Counted from the stretch's first letter, positions 34,857 to 44,336 are shown. The stretch is 64,000 nucleotides of DNA from Anaerolineae bacterium (GCA_017303635.1 JAFLCG010000017.1:1-64000); one strand, 5' to 3'. A program made the numbers and translations. Notes: generated by a model from the sequence alone, not told the origin.

Positions 34857-35390
34857 TTAGCCGAGAGTCTTGCTGAGATTCGTCAACACATCATCACGCA
34901 GGGAAAAGGCCTCATTCGCCTCTAGCGTGAGCGCATCCAGCACTGCTAGTGCTTCATCAATACCTGTCTTAGCCGTCACTGCCTCGTCAAAAGCCTTGAT
35001 GGCCATATCGAAACGATCCAGGTATCGGACTTGGGCTTCGTCAAAGGCATAGATTTCTTCCATCTTTTCCGGTGTCAATTTGATCGGCGCAAAGAAACCA
35101 GAATACCCAGCCGCAGCCGTATTGATCCGGTCACGGTAATGCTGGAGCTTACCTTTCATAGTCGCCGTCTTTGACATATAAGACAAGCCACCACTTTCGA
35201 GGAGGCGCTTCTCTGCTGCGACAAAGCGATTGATCCGCTTCACTAGCTGCCCGGCAATATGCTCACGGAGTAACCGGTCAGCTTCACGGCGGGCTTTATT
35301 ATCGACATAACCCTTGAAGCCGGGAATGCGTTCCAACCACCCCTCGGTTTTGCTTCGTTCACTGACTATTTGCTCATACAGCTCCGACAT
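34857..35390 (-). CDS. Helical protein of unknown family in the SPFH cluster
   Basis: The 177-residue protein is almost entirely helical and hydrophilic, with no catalytic motif, signal peptide or membrane segment. It begins after GAGG with a 5-base spacer. It contains PGFKGYVDNKARREADRLLR and regular heptad-like helices, fitting a coiled-coil or helical-bundle partner. It lies 19 bases upstream of the SPFH gene on the same strand. Its likely role is partner or regulator of that scaffold; no family was recognised. Confidence 0.7.
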   Translation of the reverse strand: MSELYEQIVSERSKTEGWLERIPGFKGYVDNKARREADRLLREHIAGQLVKRINRFVAAEKRLLESGGLSYMSKTATMKGKLQHYRDRINTAAAGYSGFFAPIKLTPEKMEEIYAFDEAQVRYLDRFDMAIKAFDEAVTAKTGIDEALAVLDALTLEANEAFSLRDDVLTNLSKTLG

Positions 35391-35494
35391 GTTTGCCTCA
35401 TTTCTATGGCGCGTTGCCCATAAATCCAGTTTTGTATCCTGCTCTATTTTACGAGTATCTGATGGAATTTAACCCCACACTATTGAGGGATTTT

Positions 35495-36013
35495 CTAACT
35501 CAGGAAATACTCTGTACCGCAGAAGGGACAAGCGACCACACCTTTACCGGTCAATTTAATATCCCCACCGCAGTTCTTACAAGTTTGCAAATCGCGCAGT
35601 TTGGAGGCCTCCGCCGAATAGAGCGTGCCTTTCTCCCAATTGATATAACCGCTAAAGACCTGCAGGCCAACCAGTTGATGCACCATATTCTTGATGCGCT
35701 CAACACTCAGGCCCAATTCGATCGCCACATCTGGAACGCGGACCTCACCCCGACTGCGGACAATATCCATCAGGCGACGTTGGAGTTCCATCTCAGATTC
35801 CTGCTCCGCTTCGGCTCCACCACGCGCATAGAGATAGATGCCCGCGCCTACCAACAATCCTACTGGAATGAAGGCCAACAGTGCACCAATCAGCGCACCA
35901 CCCGTCTCTAATTGTCCGTTGTTCACCTGCGTTGCCAACCAAAGTCCAGCGATGACCGCAATAATGAAACCGATCACCAGCAGGATGATGCCGATCAAGC
36001 GGCCTGAGTTCAT
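35495..36013 (-). CDS. Membrane protein with winged-helix-like and zinc-ribbon domains
   Basis: The 172-residue protein has two N-terminal membrane helices (about 5-28 and 38-64). Next is a region resembling a winged helix (RRLMDIVRSRGEVRVPDVAI, then LSVERIKNMVHQLVGLQVFS). The C-terminal zinc ribbon has two Cys-x2-Cys pairs, CKNCGG and CPFCG. A GGGG motif precedes the ATG. It sits 61 bases downstream of the DUF2207 gene. A membrane-bound regulator or assembly factor is plausible. The opposite-strand open frame over the same region is a shadow. Confidence 0.72.
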   Translation of the reverse strand: MNSGRLIGIILLVIGFIIAVIAGLWLATQVNNGQLETGGALIGALLAFIPVGLLVGAGIYLYARGGAEAEQESEMELQRRLMDIVRSRGEVRVPDVAIELGLSVERIKNMVHQLVGLQVFSGYINWEKGTLYSAEASKLRDLQTCKNCGGDIKLTGKGVVACPFCGTEYFLS

Positions 36014-36074
36014 AGCGAAACCCCATTTAGGTTAACTTCAGAACAAAGCAAACTGCACTACCAAGGAGCATCAG

Positions 36075-38009
36075 TTATCCGAACCCACTACGCCCGCCGC
36101 CACTACCCCCACCGCCCCGGAAGCCACCGCCACTGAAGCTACGCCCACCACTGGTCCAACGCCCGCTGCTGCCACCACTACTGGATGAGGTCTGTGGCTG
36201 GCTCGTCATTGCTCTTGAGGTACTGTTGAGCATGGTCGTCAGACCGGTAGAGATGGCATTTAGTCCACCAGACAAACCGCCAGATGCATCGTCCAAGGAA
36301 AAGCCACCTTCACCAGCACGTGCCATATCGCCAATTGTCGGCTGTTGATGACCGGACGGCAATGGCGTACCCGGTGAGTAGCCCCATCCCCAACGCCTCC
36401 CCATATAGGTGGGATAGTACCAGGTTGGAATCGGTGTGGTTGGTACCGAACTAAATTGGCGCACCCATTGTTTATCTAGACCGAAGCACACAGAATAAGC
36501 CAGAAAATCATCAAAGCGGTTAGCTGCGGATTCAACCGAGCTGTACTTCTCAAGGTTCTGCATATAGCGGTAGAACGCTAACCACTTAGCCGCGGATTCC
36601 GCCCCTTTGGGAGTACGGACTGTCATGAACTGCGCGGCAATAAGCATGGCGGCACCCATTAGCAGAAGCCCAAACGGAAACAGCGGCAGGAAATTACTGA
36701 GAACACCTGGTTCTGCCAACGTAGAGAACAAGCCAAAACCGCCCAGCCCGGCAACGGCAATGCCACCTATCGTCCAGAGCGCCCGCACATTGGCCGGATT
36801 GCGGGGAAAATAACCTTCTTTGAGCAGTGCCTCATAGATGCTGTTCTGGATGAGCGGAATATGCATATAGAACTGATTCTGAAGGGACTCCAGCGTGCGC
36901 TCCATACGACCACCGCTGAAGATTGCCACGAGCATTTGCTTTTCGTAGCTACGCAGGTTGTCCGCCGCTTGATCGATACGCTTGAATGTGAACTTACGGG
37001 TCTGCCCAATACCCATGAAGCCTTCTTGCAGGCTTTCCTCCATGACCAGATAACCGCGCCGTGCAAGATCAATTACTGTCGAGATGACATCCCGTACATC
37101 AGCACGTTCATCCACCAATGTGCCAACCATTGCTGGGGGCAAGTCATCTGGCGGATCGCTGAGATATTCGGGAACAATGCCAACCTTGGGATCACGTCCA
37201 CGACGATACCACAGCAAGAACATACCCAACGGGCCACCTATCCCGAACAGGCAGCTCAGACCAATTAAACCGGTATCAACCACCGGTTGTGTCGTTTCTT
37301 CATAAGCGCGCTGGGCATCAAAATCAGCTTGCCAGACAGGTGGTACAGCCGAAGGATCATGTGGATACTGGACACGGATTTCGAAGGACTGATCACCAGT
37401 AATCGCGCTGGTAGCACGAGCAGTCACTGTGGTACCTCGAACCTGAACATCACCCGGCGCCCCGTAGGTTTCTACCGGATCAATCCCTTCGCGTGGTGCC
37501 ATACCAGCAGGGAGCAGAACCGCAATCGTGCTGTTTTCAATCGGAAAACCAAAATGCTCTGAAGGAATGGCAACCCACCAGAGTTGATCCCCACCTTCAT
37601 AGGAGCGCAAAGCACCTTCGACGGAGTAGGCAATCTCAAAGTGACCTACCCCGTTGGTAATGGGCTGGCGGAAGTAATACGTAATCTCGGTTCCTTCTGA
37701 CGTGCGGCGAGCGCAGAAAGTACCGCGTTCATTAGCGCACCCCGGCGTCAGCAGTACCCCATCTTGAGAAACGCTTACGCTGCTAATACGGTCGAGTTGA
37801 TCCCAACTGATGACTCGCTGTCCAAAGCGGAAGGTTCCTGAAAACTCAATCATTGTCGTTTCGACCACGTCAAAGCGATTGGCGGAAGTATCTACGTTGT
37901 CAATCGTGACGTCCCACTGCTGCCAGGTGATCGAGCGGTCATCCTGAGCACTGGCAACACCACCGATCAACAAAATGAGGAGCAAGGCGACCAACAGAAA
38001 TCGGTTCAA
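36075..38009 (-). CDS. DUF2207 family membrane protein with Gly-rich tail
   Basis: The 644-residue protein has a signal peptide (MNRFLLVALLLILLIGGVAS). The extracytoplasmic beta-rich DUF2207 region of about 210 residues includes GVGHFEIAYSVEGALR. A membrane helix (LIGLSCLFGIGGPLGMFLLW), a cytoplasmic winged-helix-like segment and two more helices near 415-465 follow. The C-terminus is Ser/Gly-rich, ending GGGFRGGGGSGGGRSGFG, as in TPM/DUF2207 proteins. The biochemical function of the family is unclear. It leads the four-gene SPFH cluster. Confidence 0.82.
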   Translation of the reverse strand: MNRFLLVALLLILLIGGVASAQDDRSITWQQWDVTIDNVDTSANRFDVVETTMIEFSGTFRFGQRVISWDQLDRISSVSVSQDGVLLTPGCANERGTFCARRTSEGTEITYYFRQPITNGVGHFEIAYSVEGALRSYEGGDQLWWVAIPSEHFGFPIENSTIAVLLPAGMAPREGIDPVETYGAPGDVQVRGTTVTARATSAITGDQSFEIRVQYPHDPSAVPPVWQADFDAQRAYEETTQPVVDTGLIGLSCLFGIGGPLGMFLLWYRRGRDPKVGIVPEYLSDPPDDLPPAMVGTLVDERADVRDVISTVIDLARRGYLVMEESLQEGFMGIGQTRKFTFKRIDQAADNLRSYEKQMLVAIFSGGRMERTLESLQNQFYMHIPLIQNSIYEALLKEGYFPRNPANVRALWTIGGIAVAGLGGFGLFSTLAEPGVLSNFLPLFPFGLLLMGAAMLIAAQFMTVRTPKGAESAAKWLAFYRYMQNLEKYSSVESAANRFDDFLAYSVCFGLDKQWVRQFSSVPTTPIPTWYYPTYMGRRWGWGYSPGTPLPSGHQQPTIGDMARAGEGGFSLDDASGGLSGGLNAISTGLTTMLNSTSRAMTSQPQTSSSSGGSSGRWTSGGRSFSGGGFRGGGGSGGGRSGFG

Positions 38010-38040
38010 GACAGTTCACCTTGTGAGGATTTATCACCTA

Positions 38041-38049
38041 ATTATAGCA
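38041..38049 (-). promoter_or_regulatory. Extended -10 promoter of the DUF2207 operon
   Basis: On the minus strand the bases read TGCTATAAT, an extended -10, 32 bases before the ATG at 38009. No good -35 is visible at the usual distance. Confidence 0.5.
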
Positions 38050-38070
38050 TGGTGTCGTTAAGGCAAAGCA

Positions 38071-38107
38071 TTGGCGCACTCAGTTAGAAGCGTGCCATAA
38101 TAGGCAC
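38071..38107 (+). promoter_or_regulatory. Promoter and small inverted repeat of the LysM-glycosidase gene
   Basis: CATAAT (38096-38101) with TGC in front is a variant extended -10; TTGGCG (38071-38076) is a distant -35. The -10 lies in the inverted repeat GTGCC-ATAATA-GGCAC (38092-38107), a possible operator. The ATG at 38140 has GAAGGAG before it. Confidence 0.4.
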
Positions 38108-38139
38108 ATTGCTGCAGTTGCTGAGCGAAGGAGACTCTT

Positions 38140-39858
38140 ATGCGTGGGTTGCGCACCATTAGTGTTACATGTCTGTCCCTGTTGTTGGCGATCGGCATCG
38201 CCAGCGCCCGGGATAACCCGCATGGGAAAACCTTGCTCACTGCAACGGTAAGCCCTTCGACTACACCAACACCCGCGAATGAAGAAACACATATAGTCCG
38301 TCAGGGCGAAACTCTATTCCGTATTGCCCTACGCTACAACATCAGTGTGAGTGATCTGGCAGCTGCTAATGGCATCACCAATCCAGCACTCATCTATGCC
38401 GGCCAAACACTCCGTATTCCGGGTCAAGTAGACCCAACAGCAACCGCCACCCGCACCTCGGCAGCACCGACATCGACCCCGAACGCCACAGCCACACCGG
38501 TTCCCCCACCAACAACATCTTATACTGTGCAACATGGTGACACATTGCTCAAAATTGCCTCCCGCTTCGAAACGACAGTGAACGCACTCCTCCGTCTAAA
38601 TCGCATCAGCAATCCGAATCTCATTTTCGTCGGGCAGCAGTTGCAGATTCCAGCCTCGACAGGGATACCTGCGGGAACCTCTCTCCCGGCCACTGTAGTC
38701 CCCACTTCAGTCAGCGACCAAGAGAACGTGGAGTCCACTGAAGCAGTCGTAGCCTCACCTATTACACGCGGTTACGGCTTTGCCTTTGGCATTGAAGCTT
38801 TCATGCTGGGAAACGATAGCAGCACCTTGACTTCGCAAGCTAGCGCCATGGGTATGCAGTGGGTCAAGCAGGAGGTGGCCTGGAGTGCCCTAGAGCCAGT
38901 CAAGGGAGAACTTGACTTTAGTCAACTCGATGCGGTCATCGACGCACTCAATGAAGCAGGCATTAACATTCTGCTGACCGTTCGCTCTGCACCGCGCTGG
39001 GCCTTTACCCCCATCACACTACCCGATGGGACCCTCAACCCAGAGGCCGGGCCACCCGATAATGCCGCAGACTTTGAAGCCTTTATGACAGCGCTTGTCA
39101 GCCGCTATGCAGGTCGCGTCCAAGCTTACGAAATCTGGAACGAACCTAATCTGCGCCGTGAATGGAACAGTGCCACCCATCCATTGGGAGCCAGCAGTTA
39201 CATCGACCTGTTACGAACTGGCTATACGGCGGTCAAAGCAAATGATGCGGCAGCCGTTGTCCTTAGCGCAGGGCTGGCACCAACCGGGTATTTTGACGCA
39301 TCCAACGCCCAGAATGACCGCCTGTTCCTCCAAGAATTGTATGAGCTCGGATTAGCTGAAATCAGTGATGCTATCGGCGCACATCCACTAGGCTGGTCGA
39401 ATCCACCGGATGCGTTCTGCTGTGCCCAGCCCGTCGGGGTGGAAGGGTACTATCAGGACAGCAGCTTCTACTTCCGGGAAACACTACAAGCCTACCGGGA
39501 TATTGTGGTGACAGCAGGCGATAGCTCCACGCCAATCTGGGTCACAAAGTTCGGTTGGGGAACCAGCCAGGACACCTATGAACCTTCCCCTACCAATATC
39601 TATGTTTCGTGGACAACGCTTGGGGAGCAGGCTATCTATAACACAAGGGCATTTGAATTGGGGCGACAGTTCGGGTACATCGGGCCGATGTTTCTGTACA
39701 ACCTGAATGGTTGCGGCATCCAAAGTCTTCTGGAAGAAGTCTGTTTCTACGGCATGTTTGATCTAAATGGACAGGAGCGACCCAGTTTTGCCGCAATCCG
39801 TGACCTGATTACCCCGCCGATTGCCCTACCGGAAATCTCCCCCACACCGGGCAGTTAA
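38140..39858 (+). CDS. Secreted protein with two LysM domains and a clan-A glycosidase-like domain (nucleophile replaced)
   Basis: The 572-residue protein has a signal peptide and a Thr/Pro linker. LysM1 (about 50-94) contains HIVRQGETLFRIALRYNISV and LysM2 (about 128-171) contains SYTVQHGDTLLKIASRFETT. A TIM-barrel region similar to GH39/GH5-type cellulase-like proteins follows, with YEIWNEPN, whose acid/base Glu is residue 335. At the position where relatives usually read TE-x-GW, this protein reads VTKFGWGT, with Lys470. The expected nucleophile Glu is therefore absent and the barrel may bind rather than hydrolyse glycan. It is probably cell-wall or glycan bound. It converges on the WYL gene with a 4-base overlap. 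Confidence 0.82.
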   Translation: MRGLRTISVTCLSLLLAIGIASARDNPHGKTLLTATVSPSTTPTPANEETHIVRQGETLFRIALRYNISVSDLAAANGITNPALIYAGQTLRIPGQVDPTATATRTSAAPTSTPNATATPVPPPTTSYTVQHGDTLLKIASRFETTVNALLRLNRISNPNLIFVGQQLQIPASTGIPAGTSLPATVVPTSVSDQENVESTEAVVASPITRGYGFAFGIEAFMLGNDSSTLTSQASAMGMQWVKQEVAWSALEPVKGELDFSQLDAVIDALNEAGINILLTVRSAPRWAFTPITLPDGTLNPEAGPPDNAADFEAFMTALVSRYAGRVQAYEIWNEPNLRREWNSATHPLGASSYIDLLRTGYTAVKANDAAAVVLSAGLAPTGYFDASNAQNDRLFLQELYELGLAEISDAIGAHPLGWSNPPDAFCCAQPVGVEGYYQDSSFYFRETLQAYRDIVVTAGDSSTPIWVTKFGWGTSQDTYEPSPTNIYVSWTTLGEQAIYNTRAFELGRQFGYIGPMFLYNLNGCGIQSLLEEVCFYGMFDLNGQERPSFAAIRDLITPPIALPEISPTPGS

Positions 39859-40832
39859 GTCCGGGCGGCCATGTAAAGACTGAGGAGGCGGGCGGCTTCA
39901 AGGCCAAGCGCCTCCCGCATGGCAGCGGGTTCCAGCACTTCTACCTGGGTACCCCAGGACCGCACCCATGACAGCAAATCCCGCCAGTCATTTACTCGTA
40001 GCGTGAGTGTACACCGGCGATCATTCAGAATTTCGATAGGCTGTGCCGGATGCCAGATACGCTCTTTGATGAGCGGTATGAGGTCAGGAGGAAAGGCTAG
40101 TGTCACTTTTTGCGAGCCACTACCTTCACCAATCGTTCCCCAGGCTGTTTCCAGCCAGGAACGACGATCGAAATTCGCTGGTACTTCATAATGCTGATCG
40201 AGCAATTTGGCGCGCCGTACTGTCTCTAAACGAAGGGGGCGAACACCCAATGCATCATCCCAACCAATGAGGTAAAGTCCACCGTCCGCAGCAGGTTCAA
40301 TGAAATAGGTAGCAAACTCACGAACACTGATTTCCGCTGTCCGATGATCGGCATCCGCCACCCACATACGTACCCGGGTGCGTTCTACCCAACCACGAAT
40401 AACGATCTCCAGAACCTGCACAAAATTACGATCAATTGGGCTGGCGCGCAACATATCTGCCAAATAATTAACATGAACTGCAATCGGTTCCGGCACCGCC
40501 GCTGCTAACCGCGTGAGAGCCGAAATGAGGTGGGGATTCTGAGGATTGGCATGGCGAGTCAAAATCCGCAGCGCGGTGTAAAGGGCAACCGCTTCATTCA
40601 CATTGACGCGCACTGTGGCCGCATAGTAGTCCCGGTTGATGAAGAAGCGACCATTTTCTTCCGCAATGGGCACACCATTACGTTCCAGCGTGGCCAGGTC
40701 ACGGTAGATAGTCCGCCGATCCACCCCGCAAGCCTGGGCAATTTCTACGGCCCGCAAGCCACTGGCATTGCGGAATAACATTCGTTCAATGAGGGATAGG
40801 CGACCCGCACGGTCAGGTAGACGGGTATTCAT
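39855..40832 (-). CDS. HTH-WYL domain transcriptional regulator
   Basis: The ATG at 40832 (CAGGAG seven bases upstream) gives 325 residues; a longer frame to 40865 is rejected. The N-terminal DeoR-like helix-turn-helix reads EIAQACGVDRRTIYRDLATL. The WYL domain in the middle reads AADGGLYLIGWDDALGVRPL (the Y/W-L core), and a WCX-type C-terminal region follows. WYL regulators sense nucleotides or other ligands and control DNA-damage, defence or metabolic genes. The target here is unclear; its promoter has an extended -10 at 40873. Confidence 0.88.
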   Translation of the reverse strand: MNTRLPDRAGRLSLIERMLFRNASGLRAVEIAQACGVDRRTIYRDLATLERNGVPIAEENGRFFINRDYYAATVRVNVNEAVALYTALRILTRHANPQNPHLISALTRLAAAVPEPIAVHVNYLADMLRASPIDRNFVQVLEIVIRGWVERTRVRMWVADADHRTAEISVREFATYFIEPAADGGLYLIGWDDALGVRPLRLETVRRAKLLDQHYEVPANFDRRSWLETAWGTIGEGSGSQKVTLAFPPDLIPLIKERIWHPAQPIEILNDRRCTLTLRVNDWRDLLSWVRSWGTQVEVLEPAAMREALGLEAARLLSLYMAART

Positions 40833-40872
40833 GCATTGCTCCTGATCCTGCCTGACACTTAGCATTACAGGC

Positions 40873-40881
40873 AGTATAGCA
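40873..40881 (-). promoter_or_regulatory. Extended -10 promoter of the WYL gene
   Basis: On the minus strand the bases read TGCTATACT, 40 bases upstream of the ATG at 40832. No good -35 is seen. Confidence 0.45.
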
Positions 40882-41045
40882 TGATTACAAAAGTACGCTG
40901 GCGGGATAAATCAACTGTTCCACAACACTACAAAATCTCATCCAGTACCAATCGAAATCCGCCATAATGAAATATCAATGTAACGAAGCGACCACTTACC
41001 GATACAGGATGAGCAGTCAGGTCACTGGGTGGAAGGCGGGACACC

Positions 41046-42821
41046 ATGACACAATCCGGACTGGGAGATAGCTTCCTCAACCAACGTTTGGGGCGATACC
41101 ACATCCTCGAACGTATCGGCATGGGCGGTATGGCGCGAGTTTATAAGGGTAAAGATACAAACCTGGACCGATTGATCGCCATCAAGATCATGCATGAGCA
41201 CCTGGCGAGCCAACCGAATTTTCAGGAACGTTTTCAGCGTGAGGCCAAGCTCGTTGCGAGCCTCAACCATCCACAGATCGTACAGGTCTATGACTTTGAT
41301 ACGCTAAACACTGGCGGCCAAATCACCTCGTACATGGTCATGCCCTATATTGCGGGGCCAACCCTCCGCGACATCATTGATGAAGCCCGTCGCCGTAAAG
41401 TGCGGCTGCCACACACCCGTGTCAGCGCGATCATCAGCGACCTGTGCGCTGCGCTCGGCTATGCCCACCAGAACGGGATGGTTCACCGGGATGTGAAACC
41501 TGGCAATATCCTATTCAATGAGCAAAAACAAGCGGTCTTGACGGATTTTGGTATTGCTCGGTTGAAAGAAGCAGCACAACTCACCACTGAAGGAGCTACA
41601 GTCGGAACACCCCAATATCTCTCACCAGAACAAGCTTCTGGTTTACCTGTTGATGCACGCAGCGATCTTTACGCTGTAGGGGTCATCCTATTCGAACTAT
41701 TGACTGGGGAACCGCCTTTTGACGATAGCAGTACCATAGCCCTTCTATTAAAACACTTGAATTCACCAGTACCATCCGTCTGCCAAATCTTAGGGATGCA
41801 AAATCCGGCGCTCGATGCATTGATTCAGAAAGCGCTCGCAAAAAACCCAGATGAACGCTTTCAAACTGCAGCGGAATTCGCTACGGATGTGCAGCAAGTC
41901 TTAGGCCAACGGACGGCCACCGGGCGTACTACAGATCTTGTGCCGACTACCGTCTTACCAAGTCTGGACATCGGCCGCACCCCCATCACCTCATCGTCAC
42001 CCAGCAACTCCAATGTCGTTCCTGCTACCCCCTCTGCTTCCTTCCATCCATCTACACCGCCCCAGACTGTCATCATCCCCCAGCGGTTCTCGATGTTCGG
42101 CCTGATTGCAGGAATAATCGGTATCGCAGCGCTGAGTCTGACTATTGGATTACTCATTCGAGTTCGCGATGACGCAAATATGCCTGCCAATACGGTGCCT
42201 GAAAATAGTACGGTCATTGATGGCCCATATTTCCTCAGCACGTTCAATGCAGACGACTCGAGTCTGGTCGGGTGGCAGAAAAGCAACAGTGGTTCAGTCG
42301 TGCGAGAGATTACCGGCGATGGTGTGTATCGCTTTGAGAATCAGTTAGCCGGACAAGCCCTGACTGCTATGTTCGATACACTCTACCGCTATGAAGATGG
42401 CACCATCATGATGGAAGGGCGTTTAACAGAAGATAGTCAGCCAAATAGTGGATATGGCATCGTCTTCCGCTATCAGGACGCACGCAACTATAATGTTTTT
42501 GCTATTGATGGTGTAGGACGCTATAGCATCTGGCGGCTGCGCGACAGCCAATGGATCGAGTTGCGCGGTCGAGACGAAGAATGGACTCCTGATCGATTCA
42601 TCAACATGCGCGGGGATAGTAACCAGTTAACCGTCGTTTTCATGGGTGACCGTCTGCGGGCGATGGTCAATGGACAACTGCTCGTGGACATCACCACACC
42701 TGATCCGGTCAAACCCGGCGCAATCGGCCTCTATCTAGGAACGCCGTCCGATGGTGGAGCCGAAATGCTGGTCGACAATTTCCAGATCAGCAGCGAGATT
42801 CCATCCATGGTGGGAAATTAA
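41046..42821 (+). CDS. Membrane Ser/Thr protein kinase with extracellular LamG-like domain
   Basis: The 591-residue protein has a Hanks-type kinase domain (about 17-280). It has the Gly loop GMGGMARVYKGKD, Lys47, HRDVKPGN (catalytic Asp149), the DFG Asp167 and the activation loop VGTPQYLSPEQ. A Pro/Ser/Thr linker and one membrane helix near 345-368 (FGLIAGIIGIAALSLTIGLL) follow. The extracellular ~200-residue C-terminus is beta-rich (YGIVFRYQDARNYNVFAI, KPGAIGLYLGTPS) and resembles LamG/concanavalin-like ligand-binding domains. A ligand outside may control kinase output inside. Confidence 0.9.
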   Translation: MTQSGLGDSFLNQRLGRYHILERIGMGGMARVYKGKDTNLDRLIAIKIMHEHLASQPNFQERFQREAKLVASLNHPQIVQVYDFDTLNTGGQITSYMVMPYIAGPTLRDIIDEARRRKVRLPHTRVSAIISDLCAALGYAHQNGMVHRDVKPGNILFNEQKQAVLTDFGIARLKEAAQLTTEGATVGTPQYLSPEQASGLPVDARSDLYAVGVILFELLTGEPPFDDSSTIALLLKHLNSPVPSVCQILGMQNPALDALIQKALAKNPDERFQTAAEFATDVQQVLGQRTATGRTTDLVPTTVLPSLDIGRTPITSSSPSNSNVVPATPSASFHPSTPPQTVIIPQRFSMFGLIAGIIGIAALSLTIGLLIRVRDDANMPANTVPENSTVIDGPYFLSTFNADDSSLVGWQKSNSGSVVREITGDGVYRFENQLAGQALTAMFDTLYRYEDGTIMMEGRLTEDSQPNSGYGIVFRYQDARNYNVFAIDGVGRYSIWRLRDSQWIELRGRDEEWTPDRFINMRGDSNQLTVVFMGDRLRAMVNGQLLVDITTPDPVKPGAIGLYLGTPSDGGAEMLVDNFQISSEIPSMVGN

Positions 42822-42870
42822 CGTACTCCAGGATACCACGCCATCTTTTAAGCACTCGCCACAAAACCCC

Positions 42871-42909
42871 AACAAAAAGAGCGCCAACGATGAGCGCTCT
42901 TTTTTGTTC
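42871..42909. terminator. Strong bidirectional terminator between two kinase genes
   Basis: AACAAAAAGAGCGC pairs with GCGCTCTTTTTTGTT (one bulge) around a 9-base loop, with T-runs on both strands. It lies between the convergent Ser/Thr kinase genes. Confidence 0.88.
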
Positions 42910-42926
42910 AGTGGAGTCTTTATCGG

Positions 42927-44336
42927 CTAACCAGCAAAACGCGCAACATACACCGCAATCCACAGTGGGATCAGCCCCAACACTGCAATAAATGCCAGAA
43001 TGGCCAGCACAATCGTAACCCAATCCAGACCCGAATCAGCCTCGGCGCTCCGGTCAGGCTCGCGCATCGTCATCTGTTGGCTATTGCCAGCCGCCCAAGG
43101 GGGAGCAGCCTGGGGTGCCTGAAAGGTATTGGCATCCGGTTGGATGGACTGTGGCCCTTGTGGGTTATAACCGGGCGTGGGTTGGCGGCCAAAGTTAGGA
43201 GCCTCCGGAGCGCCGTAGCGCTGAGTCGGGTCCATCTGCGCCGCACCTGCCTGGGTAAAGGGCAACGGCTGTGGCGGTTGAACATACTGCGGCTGCATCG
43301 GTGGCTGCGGTTGAGAATAGGGTAACGGCACTTGCGGTTGTACCGGCAGATTCGGTTGGGAGAATGGCAAACCCTGACCAGGAGGGGCGGTGTATTGCGG
43401 TGGTAAAGGCGGCACCTGGGCCGGTGGCGGCGCATAAACCGGTTGCTGCGGGAAGTTCGGCTGCGCGGGCCGAGGCATGGGCGCTGCCGATGCCATCGTC
43501 TGTTGTTGTCCCCGATCCCGATAGCCTTCCAGAACATGACCCAGTTGATCAGCCATCCGGTAGCGCGCCGCCGGATCTTTACTCATCACCTTGTAAACAA
43601 TCTGCGCCAGAGTCTCGGGTACAGCCGGATTAAGCTGGTTAACCAACGGGATCTGTTCCCGAATATGGGCCAGTGCCAATTCCTGTTGATTAGTACCCGT
43701 ATAGGGTAAACGCCCGGTCAGCATCTCAAACATGACGATGCCAATCGAATACACATCCGACGCAGGTGTCGGCTGCTCACCACGCGCCTGCTCCGGCGCA
43801 AAATAGTGCGGGCTTCCCCACACCACCGAGACACGCTCACCAGGACGGGCTGCATTAAAAGCCTGCGCGATACCGAAGTCCGTCACCTTGACGATGCCAT
43901 CACGAGTGACCAGGATATTCTGAGGTTTGACATCCGCATGAACCAAACCAGCGCGATGCGCAAATCCGATACCGGCACAGATGCCAACAGCAATCTTCAA
44001 GGCACGATCTACCGGAAGGATACCTTCGGTCTTGATAATGCGCTTGAGATCCTGCCCATCGACAAATTCCATAACGATGTATTGCGTAGGACCTTCGCTG
44101 CCCACATCATACAACGTGACGATATTAGGATGATTCAGGTTGGCAACGCTGCGGGCCTCATTGCGGAAGCGCGCCAGCAAGGCAGGATCGTCGGTCAGGC
44201 TGGGACGGAGGATCTTGATGGCAACTGTACGCCCCAATTCCATATCCACCGCCTTATAGATAACGGCCATACCGCCGGACCCCTGTTGGGCCACTAAACG
44301 ATAGCGGTTATTCAGTATGGTGTCGTTATTGGACAT
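42927..44336 (-). CDS. Membrane Ser/Thr protein kinase (non-RD)
   Basis: The 469-residue protein starts at ATG 44336. The kinase domain (about 11-275) has GSGGMAVIYKAV, Lys41, the HADVKPQN catalytic loop with Asp135 and Ala134 instead of Arg (a non-RD kinase), and VTDFGIAQ. A Pro/Gln-rich linker of about 150 residues follows, with repeated PxxP segments. A single C-terminal membrane helix (VTIVLAILAFIAVLGLIPLW) ends it, leaving almost nothing outside. It begins 22 bases after the dNTPase stop on the same strand, so the two may be co-transcribed. Confidence 0.9.
   Translation of the reverse strand: MSNNDTILNNRYRLVAQQGSGGMAVIYKAVDMELGRTVAIKILRPSLTDDPALLARFRNEARSVANLNHPNIVTLYDVGSEGPTQYIVMEFVDGQDLKRIIKTEGILPVDRALKIAVGICAGIGFAHRAGLVHADVKPQNILVTRDGIVKVTDFGIAQAFNAARPGERVSVVWGSPHYFAPEQARGEQPTPASDVYSIGIVMFEMLTGRLPYTGTNQQELALAHIREQIPLVNQLNPAVPETLAQIVYKVMSKDPAARYRMADQLGHVLEGYRDRGQQQTMASAAPMPRPAQPNFPQQPVYAPPPAQVPPLPPQYTAPPGQGLPFSQPNLPVQPQVPLPYSQPQPPMQPQYVQPPQPLPFTQAGAAQMDPTQRYGAPEAPNFGRQPTPGYNPQGPQSIQPDANTFQAPQAAPPWAAGNSQQMTMREPDRSAEADSGLDWVTIVLAILAFIAVLGLIPLWIAVYVARFAG

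Noticed and set aside
35393..35911. Plus-strand open frame of 172 codons
   Set aside because: It is antisense to the Zn-ribbon membrane protein gene, whose membrane helices and CxxC pairs support coding on the minus strand.
43271..43633. Plus-strand open frames over the Pro-rich kinase linker
   Set aside because: They arise from the repetitive codons of the linker on the minus strand and have no start signals.
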